Assembly: GCA_033220425.1 (NCBI GenBank)
Contig: CM065649.1
Location: 186,001-250,000, forward strand
Length of the DNA: 64,000 bases
Source: Lepraria neglecta
Taxonomy: Eukaryota; Ascomycota; Lecanoromycetes; Lecanorales; Stereocaulaceae
Direction of reading: 5' to 3'
The position numbers were made by a program, and so were the translations under genes. Under the pieces are notes generated by a model, which worked only from the letters and a program-made list of their open reading frames with translations, was not told the origin of the DNA and did no database searches. Positions 55,675-64,000 of the stretch are shown piece after piece (positions within the stretch are counted from its first letter, which is position 1; each line of letters starts with the position of its first letter).

Positions 55675-56763
55675 ATGACTCCCATCGTACAAGGCCAAAT
55701 CTTCCCCACCCTAGCCGACTTCAAGAATGCCCTCCGCGACTGGGCCATCGAGCGCAACTGGACTCCGCACATTCTCGACAGTGACAGTCATCGAGTCCGT
55801 GCTGGCTGTCGCTCCAGCGCAGACTGCCCTTTTCGCATACGAGCAAACTACAGTGTCAAGCGAGGGGATGCAAAAGTCACCACTTGCGATGACAACCATA
55901 GCTGCGAGCCATTCCGGACGCCGGCTGATGGAAAGGCACATCAGGACATTAAGCGGGCGGAGACTGGCAAGCTGAAGTTCTTGCTCGAAGCTGTACCCAA
56001 GCTCATGACTGTGACTTTGGACACGAACATTCTCGAGATTATTGATGCGATCGAGCGCAAATATGGACAGAAGATCCCAACCCGGCAGGCACAGAAAGTG
56101 AAGGCGAATCTTACAGAGAGAGTGAAGGGACCATGCCGTCACTGCCATCAGCTTGGTCATACTCGAAGACACTGCCCCCAACTCGGTGCTTCTGCTCCTG
56201 GACCTATAACCTTCAATTCAATGAATCAGGAGCTTCAGCGTTTCGCGGACGAAACCCAGGATGAGGCCACCTACGGAGATACTACATTGAACATTGATTC
56301 TCCAGGTGACAGGGCGCCGCCCCCAATGAACTACATGAATGGTCACCAAACAAACGGCCAGAATCCGGGCTACTCGGGGCATGATCACCCTCAATCGGCG
56401 TCAAACTCGGGGTTCGCCCAACCTTACCCCCCACGAAGCGGTGTTCCCGTCGATCCAAACATTGCCCCTAGAATACAACGACTGAATTCTAGCGAAGGGC
56501 CAGTGCCAATGCAATCCACCATTACACCGAACCAGCAGCTACACCAGCAGCCTCCCATCACACCAAACCAACAACTACACACGCATTCCGAACAACTGTC
56601 TGGGCAGCCTAGTACTGCACAAAACCAATCGGCGAACAAGACACCACAAGAAACGAGGCTCGAGGCCGCCAAGCTGATGCAGCAAGCAGCAAGGCTAATG
56701 CAGGAGGCAGCACGATTGAACTCTGAGGCTGCAAGGTTGACGGCATCCGTTGCAAGCGCGTGA
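55675..56763 (+). CDS. MuDR-type DNA-binding domain protein with CCHC zinc knuckle
   Basis: A single exon of 362 residues begins at the ATG at 55675. Residues 5-90 resemble the N-terminal DNA-binding domain of MuDR/FAR1-type transposases (WRKY-GCM1 zinc fold): FPTLADFKNALRDWAIERNW, VRAGCRSSADCPFRIRANY and DDNHSC. A CCHC knuckle follows at about 153-166, CRHCHQLGHTRRHC. The middle is disordered and Gln/Asn/Pro-rich with repeats of TPNQQLH. The end is an amphipathic helix built of near-heptads (AAKLMQQAARLMQEAARLNS). No transposase catalytic domain is present and there are no terminal repeats, so this is probably a domesticated host protein. A role in DNA or RNA binding with helix-mediated oligomerisation is inferred. 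The frame is clean and starts divergent from GDB1. Confidence 0.75.
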   Translation: MTPIVQGQIFPTLADFKNALRDWAIERNWTPHILDSDSHRVRAGCRSSADCPFRIRANYSVKRGDAKVTTCDDNHSCEPFRTPADGKAHQDIKRAETGKLKFLLEAVPKLMTVTLDTNILEIIDAIERKYGQKIPTRQAQKVKANLTERVKGPCRHCHQLGHTRRHCPQLGASAPGPITFNSMNQELQRFADETQDEATYGDTTLNIDSPGDRAPPPMNYMNGHQTNGQNPGYSGHDHPQSASNSGFAQPYPPRSGVPVDPNIAPRIQRLNSSEGPVPMQSTITPNQQLHQQPPITPNQQLHTHSEQLSGQPSTAQNQSANKTPQETRLEAAKLMQQAARLMQEAARLNSEAARLTASVASA

Positions 56764-57351
56764 GGCATAAGAAGAATAGGAAGAGCTACACAGATTGAGA
56801 CTGCCCTGCAATGGGCACTGATGCATATGAACACTGTGAACGAGTGACGATTTACGCGAAACAGACAGACCCACGGAGCACATCTGCTCCGGCAGTCCGC
56901 TAGAGTTGAACACGATTTCGCACCAAACTAAGTTCAGCAATGACCTTGGATACAAAGCTGTGGGCCATAGGCCCTATATCAGCATCTGGACAATGTTGGA
57001 ATTGGTCAGGCTGCTGGTGGACTTCTAAATTCATCTTGCGGTCTGTCCTTCAATTTTGGTATACACGCCTTCTTGTTAACCAAGCATATTGAAATAGCAA
57101 TGAACAAGCTAAATCGCTGGACCTCCTCGTTCCACGCTATGTAGTTCATCCTGAAGCTTACTATTCTAAGCAAGCCTCGACCGTGCAAGCTAAGATGTAG
57201 CCGACAGTGTTTAGGTCTGTGTGGATATTTAATTCGAAAATCAAAGCTGCCATCAAATTCTTCAGCATTTGCTTGAATCAAGTTTCTTCCTTCGCTTCCT
57301 TTCCCCATCCTTTCGACTCCTGCAACATTGAAATATCGCGAGCTTCACTCA
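56764..57351. other. 3' intergenic region between convergent genes
   Basis: The zinc-knuckle gene (plus) ends at 56763 and the Cys/His-module gene (minus) ends at 57352. The DNA is AT-rich near the middle. No gene is supported. Confidence 0.4.
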
Positions 57352-58023
57352 TCATTTTCGCGCCTCCACCAGCAATTCAGCCACGCCGACTACGATCCAC
57401 TCATATGGCGCAGGCCAATAAAAGTGAGCGTCATGGTTGCAGCCGCAGTCGTACATCCCATCAGCCACATCTTCCAATCCAAAGTCCTTATATTCGCATG
57501 CTCCGCAAGGATTTAGCTGAAAGACCCATCTCTTGAGCTGTCCATCCTTATTGCGCCTCTTCAACCCAGGGCAGAGCTTTTCCGCCGTCTCTTTCATCAT
57601 CCACTCCAGTCTTGTCTCCTTCTCCTCTCGGGTGAGATCCTGCGCATGATCCTGTGCGTGATGACCGCAGGAGCATTGAGCCACACGCAAGTTCCCTTGC
57701 AAGTCGAAGTCATGACATATATCTGCCTCACACGCTCGACACGGGCTGATCTGAGTAGCTTTTGCCTTGGGCCTTTTTTGTGGGTCGGCTTCTCCAGAGA
57801 AGCGTACTGCTCGTCCAACATCGCCTCAACCACCACTACTCCTACCCGCACCCCTCTGTGCAATCGATCTACCATTTTCGTCAAGGCCCAACTCCTTGCG
57901 CTTATCAGTGGCTTTCTTCGCGAGCTTTGCTCCAGCGAAGGCTGAGCTGCCGAGAGCCGTCGTCGCAGCGGTCAATGAGCCAGCTGATTGCACGCTGGCT
58001 GATGTTGTCGCTACACTGTGCAT
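57352..58023 (-). CDS. Protein with two copies of a Cys/His module (FAM221-like)
   Basis: From the ATG at 58023 one frame runs to the stop at 57352, interrupted by a single TGA at 57828-57826. A 45-base intron (57851-57807, GTGCGG...GAGCAG) would remove that stop, keep the frame and give 208 residues; otherwise the gene carries one nonsense codon. The N-terminus is Ala/Ser/Thr-rich. Two modules follow: ISPCRACEADICHDF then AQCSCGHHAQDH, and LNPCGACEYKDFGL then YDCGCNHDAHFYW. Each has the pattern P-C-x-A-C-E ... D-F-x-L ... C-x-C-x-H-x-A, an internal duplication. The spacing resembles the Cys/His repeats of FAM221-type proteins, and zinc binding is likely. The linker is a charged helix (REEKETRLEWMMKETAEKL). 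Function is unknown. Confidence 0.58.
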
Positions 58024-58820
58024 GGCGAAGAGTTTTACTCCAACAGAGGGAAAGTGGGCTAGCGAAGTCACCACATTTCAGAGCAACGATTTCGAGGCCG
58101 CCGAAAAAATCGCGACGCTTTCAAAGGAAGGGGGACAAGAATTACGAACAACAACTCTTTTGCGGTGCCCAGTCGAGCACTGGGTTAGGAGTCTTACTTA
58201 AAGCACGGCGATGTTGAAGTCGAGACTGGTGGGGTTAGCTTGGCAAAACGCCTAGCTTGGCATGGTGTTTCTCTGCAGCAAGAACTTCCACGACAGTAAA
58301 ATGAGAGCAGGCTGCGTCAAATTATGGTGTCGGTCGATGTTGGGGAGCAAGCGAGTATTGAACAAAACTTCAATTGGTCACGCGATCAAGGATACTACAT
58401 TTTGCAAGGCCATTGCTGGATGTTGAGCTTAATTTGGGTATGAGATGCAACTCAAACCCGCGAATACATGCTCAATGATACGTACCCTTAGGCTCGTAAA
58501 CATTATTGCCCATGTCACAACGAACGGTTTCCTGCGACTAGAAGGCTAGCGTACTTTACTCTGTCACTTTTTCAGCCTTATCAGAATGTTGGGGACCCCC
58601 TCCAACTTTCTCACACCAAAAAACCCCCACGGCATCTCGCCTAGCTGCATACACCGGTACCCCAAGCCTTTTTTCATCTAGGTCCTATAAGACTGGCCTT
58701 CAGTCACCCGCAAATATAGCGATAATCACAGCAACAGCCCTTCGACGCCTCGCCATCCTTTCCCCTTCACTCCGCTCTTCCCTGCCCTTCAGGCCACGAT
58801 CCACCCCCCTCTCAAGAGCC
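58024..58820. promoter_or_regulatory. Divergent promoter region upstream of glycerol-3-phosphate dehydrogenase
   Basis: About 800 bases lie between the Cys/His-module gene and the GPD start. The last 200 bases are pyrimidine-rich on the plus strand (58590-58810), a common feature of strong fungal promoters. C-rich runs such as 'gaccccctcc' and 'aaacccccacgg' near 58590-58635 could be binding sites for C4T/STRE-type factors, which is inference. Confidence 0.45.
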
Positions 58821-60206
58821 ATGGCTACTCTAGGCGCCCACGAGGGCAAGCACAAAGTGACAATAGTAGGATCAGGCAATTGGTGAGCTTCTGCCAGCTC
58901 CAATGTCAGCTGACGAAGCTGACACCTGTGCTCGCCATGGAGGGGAACAACTATAGCCAAGGTCATTGCGGAGAATACAAAAGAGCACCCAGACCTTTTC
59001 GAACCAGATGTGCAGATGTGGGTGTACGAGGAGGAAATAACCATACCGGAGGCATCGAAACTACACGATTCATCGTCAGAGTATTCAACAGAGAAACACA
59101 AGCTCACGACCCTGATCAACTACTTCCACGAGAATGTCAAATACCTCCCCAACATCGCCCTGCCACACAACATCACCGCCAATCCTTCGTTACAAGACTC
59201 CGTCAAAGACTCCACAATCCTCATATTCAACCTTCCTCATCAATTCATTGACAAACTATGCGATCAGATGAAAGGGTTCGTCCTACCATACGCACGTGGG
59301 GTGTCATGCATCAAAGGCGTCAGTGTGTCCAGCGAAGACATCAAACTCTTCTCCGAATCAATAGGTGAAAAGCTCGGGATATACGTTGGTGCATTATCAG
59401 GTGCAAACATCGCCAACGAAGTGGCGCTCGAGAAATTTTCAGAGACCACAGTGGCATACGACCCTCCACCAATGGACTCCCGCAATCCAACACCTAAGGA
59501 AGGACGAACGCCACAAGCCTCCCAATTGGACCTGACAAAGATCACAGAGCATAAAGACTCAAGCGGCCTGAAATCAAAAGTCAGACTGACCCCCCAGCCC
59601 TCCGAACTCCCACCTCTAGACCACCAACTCTTACACATCCTCTTCCACCGCCCCTACTTCCACGTCCACGTTGTCTCCGACGTCGCCGGCGTATCCCTCG
59701 GCGGCGCCCTCAAAAACATTGTCGCCCTCGCTGCCGGCTTCGTGGCAGGTTTGGAATGGGGTGACAACGCCAAAGCAGCCATAATGCGCATAGGACTGCT
59801 CGAGATGCGGAAGTTTGGAAAAATGTTCTTTGAGAACAGCGTGCGTACTGCTACGTTTACGGAAGAGAGTGCGGGCGTGGCGGATTTGATTACGAGTTGT
59901 TCGTCCGGGAGGAATTATCGGTGCGCGAAGATGAGTGTGGAGAGGAAGATTAGTATTGGGGAGGTGGAGAAGAGTGAGTTGAATGGGCAGATGTTGCAGG
60001 GGACCAGTACTGCGCACGAGGTTTATGGGTTTTTGAAGGCGAGGGGGAAGGAGGATGAGTTTCCGCTGCTTACTAGTACTTATCGTAAGTTGAGATCCGC
60101 TGCCAATGCTGGGAACTTATACTAACAGTCTGTGCCAGGGATCTTACAAGGCGAGGCCAAAGTTGAGGACCTGCCGAATTTGGTTGCAAAACCAAATGAG
60201 TTTTAA
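58821..60206 (+). CDS. NAD-dependent glycerol-3-phosphate dehydrogenase
   Basis: Three exons, 58821-58882, 58943-60084 and 60139-60206, give 423 residues; introns are GTGAGC/GAG and GTAAGT/CAG. It reduces dihydroxyacetone phosphate to glycerol-3-phosphate, for glycerol and lipid synthesis and redox balance. The NAD fold has G17-x-G19-x-x-G22 ([10 protein letters not shown]) split by intron 1. Further motifs are [66 protein letters not shown] and [16 protein letters not shown] (catalytic Lys). [20 protein letters not shown] and [18 protein letters not shown] follow. An insert of about 45 residues ([16 protein letters not shown] onward, about 191-235) is absent from the yeast enzyme but usual in filamentous ascomycetes. 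The C-terminus is short ([11 protein letters not shown]). The gene looks intact. Confidence 0.94.
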
Positions 60207-60716
60207 TTGTACACAGAAAAACAATATCACCCTTGAAAAGTGAATATGCTGTAGCGCGCTAAGAACGTGAAGTCTTGCCGGTCTTTCCCCCCATGAAGGA
60301 GCAGACTTCCTCACCTCACTCAAGAAACCTTTGACCACCGAAAACATTTTGACGATTTAACATTGTCGAAGCCGCCAACAATTTGCAGCACTTCGCAGAC
60401 CTTCCATGCGGAGACAGCGAGCCGCTCGTCATTACAGCGTCACACATGCGTGCATCAGCACGTCGAAAGTCATTATCACCTTCCATCCCGTCACCACAAG
60501 CCCCACTTTCCATCTCCAGCACCACTCTCCTCCAACTCTTCCCTCTCGACGACTCAACGCCATCATACACTCACTCGTCCACCAATCACTACTGGACTAG
60601 ACCTCAATTCTGCCACAGAGAAATCCTCCATCGAAGAGTGAGTTGCCGTCGTCAGGGGTCAATCGCGTGTTTTACTGCGGAGAACTAACGGGCGGTATCC
60701 TCGTCAGACTACGACG
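60207..60716. other. Intergenic, no supported gene
   Basis: About 500 bases between GPD and the BTB relic. Ser/His/Pro-rich open frames at 60363-60688 overlap in all three plus frames and look compositional. Confidence 0.35.
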
Positions 60717-61604
60717 ATGACAGGTTCTCAGAAACGTAAGAGCATGATCGCAACACCAGCACAACTTCGAACACCTGCAGCCACTTTGACGCCCGCAGAA
60801 GACCCAGCTCCCAGCAAACGAATCAAGAGGGAGAAGGCAGAAAGCCCCATTGAACCCAAAGATGTAAAGAGCAAGAAAGCAATCATTGAGTACGTTGACC
60901 ATGAAACGACCTACGAATTGGAGACTCACACCCATTCATAGCTCAGCGTACGATAAAATCGTCTTCATCTACGTTGGCCCAGATAATGTCAGCTTTGGAA
61001 TGCACTAGGGGCTTCTACGCCAGCCTCGGCATTTTTCAAGAACGCGTTCGATGGGAAAATTGAAATGGAAGAGGATGTGGACATCACACATCCGGACGAC
61101 GCTTCAAAAGGCATCGCCCTTACCAACGTGGACCCAAAGATATTCAAACGGTTTAATGACTGGCTCTACACCCCTCGGCTTTGCACTGGAGATGAAAAGG
61201 CCATCGATCTTCCATAGAGGCTCATTGTGGACACGTATGTCTTTGCCGAAAAGAGAGGCATACCACGTCTACAGAATACCTGTATTGACGCCGCGATCAA
61301 AAAGAGGAAAAACGGTGGCCTTTTTCCCAGCCAGGAAATAATCAACCCTATCTAGACGACCACCAATGGCAACATCTATCTATTGCGGCTGCTCTTGCGG
61401 CACCAATTCGCTGCAGGATGCGATCTCAAAGCTGCATTGGCCAAGAATAGGTCGTACCATCGGAAATTTCTACATGATTTGGTGCTTACACTTTATGAGA
61501 ACCACGACAAGGATGACGAGGAGGACAGGAAGGGGATTAATTTCTGGAAGCGGAGATACAGGTATTATTTGCACACGGCTGACAATCCTGTGGCTCTGGA
61601 CTGA
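60717..61604 (+). pseudogene. Dead BTB/POZ domain protein gene
   Basis: The first frame (ATG at 60717) encodes a disordered, Lys-rich start (LTPAEDPAPSKRIKREKAES) and ends HETTYELETHTHS at a stop. The BTB fold continues in other frames: AYDKIVFIYVGPDNVSFGMH, ASTPASAFFKNAFDGKIEME, KGIALTNVDPKIFKRFNDWL, YTPRL, then LIVDTYVFAEKRGIPRLQNT, CIDAAIKKRKNGGLFPSQE and the end FWKRRYRYYLHTADNPVALD. This is the order of fungal BTB proteins (skeleton HPLVxCxS replaced by VGPDNVSFGMH, then the dimer helix and the YVFAEKY-type helix). At least two frame changes and three stops, two of them TAG where Gln would fit, break it. Some breaks could be introns but not all. Confidence 0.72.
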
Positions 61605-62689
61605 GGGGATTGGGTTTCAATTCTTTGAAAGGAAGGAGCCTAAGAAGGTGATCACTAGGCAGATACAACCATGGCTAATGAGCTTTACGACCTCACACGG
61701 AATCATGCATAATATATAGTTTCCAAGAGCTGGATGCATCCTTTCCATTGGCGATATAGATCATCATTGGCAGCAAGCTGGGGCATATTTGCGTTGACAT
61801 CACATCTCGTATCTTGTATCTAGCATCCAGCTATGTCCACGAATCTAGCCCATAGCAAACGCCCTCTTCTCTCCATATAAATGCGCGACCATCTCTCCCC
61901 ACACCATCCACCTATCCTCTCCAAATCCCACCACACACCCGGTTATCTCAACCTCCTAGCTTCTCTCTCCGACTCAAGTAGGCAGAGGATATCGTCTTCA
62001 CGCACTGTAGCCAAGCACCGTATTAGCCTCCATCCACCAACACGTGGGTTGTGTGGAAGGAGATTGTAGACATACCAGGGCCTTTGACGTTGCGGATAAT
62101 CGAGCGAGTGGTATCATGAATTCGACGCGGACTTGCGTGACACCTCCACGGGATCCTGATACATTCCATTAGCCTCTGTATTCCCCTTTAACCCCCACAG
62201 ATGCTCAATCGAGGCCAGCAAGCCCAGAAATCAAGCTGGAGGAAATTCGTACCAATACCTTGGTAACCTTCACGAGCTTGACGGGGACCTTTCCTGAATC
62301 CATATTTGCAGCATTTCTTCCTTACCGTATCGAATGCTGCGTAGTAATGCGTGGAGAGGTTGCGGAGTTAGGGAGTCGAGTTGTGCTGTGTTGTCGTGGA
62401 TTTCGATGCTCAGTTCCAGAAAGTTTGTGGGTCGCGGCTTTCATGCAAAGGCCGCTACGAGTATCGTAGATCCGAAAAACCTGTTGTAGCGTGGTTTTTT
62501 AGTTATCGATTGGCGCGCGCACACACCAAAATCTGAACAAAGTCGGCTTTTTACTAGATCTCCATCACCAGTAGTCAGAATCGTTCCTAAATGGGCAAAA
62601 GTGAAGCTCTTGGCATAGTGTTGCTTTTGCCCCCATAAACGGAGCTCTTGCCCGCGCTGTCGCTGCCTACCACCCTCGCCGCCGCCAAA
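61605..62689. other. Intergenic and left flank of the transposon
   Basis: No gene is supported. At 62593-62601 and 62624-62632 the sequences GGGCAAAAG and CTTTTGCCC form a short inverted repeat about 60 bases upstream of the transposase start. It may be part of the element's subterminal region or its promoter. A clear left terminal inverted repeat was not found. Confidence 0.35.
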
Positions 62690-63737
62690 ATGCCACCCCC
62701 ACTAGGCTCTCAGACACGTTTCGATATCGAGCACTATCTCGACCGCGGTGATACAGTCAAAGATATAGTAGACCGTACTGGTGTGACTCAACAGCAGATC
62801 TCCAAGATGAAGCGGAACCTGGAGGCGTGGGGGACGGTCGTTGCCCCATATATGGTGCAGGGCCGTCCCCGCCTTCTCACTGAAGTAATGGAGAAAGCCC
62901 TGACTGATTGGCTGGATGAAAAGCCACTGTCTTATCTCTTTGAAATGGTATATTTTCTATACGATATGTATAGTCTGACGCTCGGCGAGTCTACTATTCA
63001 TGACACCCTGCGGCGATGTAATTGGTCACATAAAAAAGTAAGCCTCGCCTCCCATTAATATAAGGTATAGCCTGACTTACTTATTAACGTCTGGACAGGC
63101 TTCCCACCGAGCTTCTCAGCGAGACCAGCGCGAGCGCGATGAATGGAAAGCAAAGCTATGTAGCTGGACCGCAAATCAGCTGATATTTCTGGATGAGACC
63201 GCGTCCCATGAGCGTACCGCTGATAGGAAGTTTGGCTGGTCTCGTCTTGGTGCAGAGGTAGGGGTAAATACGCTATTCAAAAGATCAAAGAGGTGGTCAG
63301 TTCTTCCTGCATATACGGTGGATGGATATATTGCCTGGACCACTATCCATGGTTCTCTCACCGAGACTTTATTCAATGATTTTGTACGCAATAAGGTTCT
63401 CCCACAGTGTACCCCTGCAGCACTAGGAGGGCCTCGTTCAGTGCTTATCCTTGACAATGCATCTATCCACCACTCGCAGGAATTAGTGGATATGTGCGAG
63501 GCTGCAGGCGTTACATTAGCTTATCTTCCACCGTACTCACCAGACTATAACCCCATTGAGACCTCATTTGCTATCCTTAAGGGGTGGCTTAAAAGGAATG
63601 GTTATCTTATTGACGTATATGGTCCTGAGCCGGCAGACTTTGAGAGATTTTTGAATGATGCGGTAAGGGCGCAGGGCGACCTTGCTGACCATGGGGCACT
63701 ATTTCGAGCAGCGGGCATATATTATGAAGGGCGGTAA
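62690..63737 (+). mobile_element. Tc1/mariner-type DNA transposon, transposase apparently whole
   Basis: Two exons, 62690-63037 and 63099-63737, joined by a GTAAGC/CAG intron of 61 bases, give 328 residues without a stop. The N-terminal helix-turn-helix domain reads FDIEHYLDRGDTVKDIVDRT then GVTQQQISKMKRNLEAWG; a second HTH includes TLGESTIHDTLRRCNWSHKK. The catalytic DDE triad is visible: IFLDETASHERT, then VLILDNASIHHSQELVDMC, then YLPPYSPDYNPIETSFAILK. The last Asp and Glu are separated by 34 residues (DD34E), as in Tc1-like elements. Strong conservation of all three motifs suggests a recent or still-functional copy. Terminal inverted repeats could not be placed by eye; the right end may lie between 63740 and 63860. 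TA is the expected target. Confidence 0.85.
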
Positions 63738-63855
63738 AAAATAGCTAAATAGCAGAGAGATCTATATATAGACGGCGGGCTTAATGGAATTGCAATTAGA
63801 AAAGTGCTTTTGATTGGTAGTTGGCAAATAAGATATATATATGTGTGCAATTATC

Positions 63856-64000
63856 TTATTGACGTCGATATGACTCGTAGCCTGCTTTTTCTCGCTCCCA
63901 CTGCTGAGTCTCGATACTCTGTATAATCGCATTCTCGCTAAGGGGCCGCTGAGTCTCTAGCATATCGTCGTCGTCGCTGCTACCTGACTTATAATCGTCA
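63856..64000 (-). CDS. C-terminal end of a protein running off the window
   Basis: The minus strand is open from the window edge to a TAA at 63858-63856. It reads DDYKSGSSDDDDMLETQRPL, SENAIIQSIETQQWEREKAG and YESYRRQ. The acidic, helical tail looks like a protein C-terminus and, next to a transposase gene, may be another transposon's protein. The family cannot be judged from 48 residues. Confidence 0.45.
   Translation of the reverse strand, partial: DDYKSGSSDDDDMLETQRPLSENAIIQSIETQQWEREKAGYESYRRQ

Noticed and set aside
62400-62690. Left terminal inverted repeat of the mariner-type element
   Set aside because: Several candidate strings near 62480-62640 were compared with 63740-63870 but none paired convincingly over more than about nine bases.
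1-64000. CRISPR array, rRNA operon or secondary-metabolite cluster
   Set aside because: No regularly spaced identical repeats, no rRNA-like sequence, and no PKS, NRPS or terpene synthase motif was seen; the lone FAD monooxygenase, MFS relic and C6 factor are far apart and broken.

Overview
The window is nuclear DNA of a filamentous ascomycete (Pezizomycotina). Genes have short GT-AG introns of about 50-80 bases and lie on both strands without operons. The families are typical of filamentous fungi: a fungal rhodopsin-type membrane protein, a Zn2Cys6 factor, 2EXR-like proteins, MCT-type MFS, TPR-SET proteins and a fungal G/T-mismatch glycosylase. The spliced SdhB protein places its quinone-site residues at P225, N230, H272 and I274, the numbering I recall for Botrytis cinerea. 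That points weakly to Leotiomycetes.

Layout. 1-7150: an unrecognised decayed stretch, then SDHB (minus), a membrane-anchored double-psi beta-barrel protein, a decayed acidic protein, and a small secreted-protein relic. 7.6-18.2 kb: an intact TPR-SET protein, a dead kelch gene, an intact isochorismatase-family hydrolase with an 8-base microexon, a FAD monooxygenase with a broken frame, and an intact rhodopsin-like membrane protein. 18.2-31.2 kb is the most eroded part: a truncated peptide transporter, two copies of a 128-bp repeat, a tandem pair of 2EXR-like genes (one dead), a 286-bp MITE, a near-perfect 51-base palindrome, a dead Zn2Cys6 factor, a dead coiled-coil protein and a degenerate tandem repeat. 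31.2-36.7 kb: an intact TPR/SET-like protein and a 905-residue protein of unknown function. 37.4-42 kb: a dead STAND/ankyrin-type gene and a dead MFS transporter. 42-60.3 kb is mostly core metabolism and repair: gamma-glutamyltransferase, an MBD4-like glycosylase split over two frames, glycogen debranching enzyme, a MuDR-type DNA-binding zinc-knuckle protein, a duplicated Cys/His-module protein and NAD-dependent glycerol-3-phosphate dehydrogenase. 60.7-64 kb: a dead BTB gene, an apparently whole Tc1/mariner-type transposase gene, and the C-terminal end of another protein running off the edge.

The genes do not form a pathway. What stands out is the alternation of intact housekeeping genes with about a dozen dead or damaged accessory genes. 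Several of these carry stops of a kind that C-to-T change could make, and short repeats lie at two truncation points. I found no secondary-metabolite cluster, CRISPR, rRNA or convincing tRNA. Exon boundaries were placed by reading splice signals and family conservation by eye and have no transcript support.
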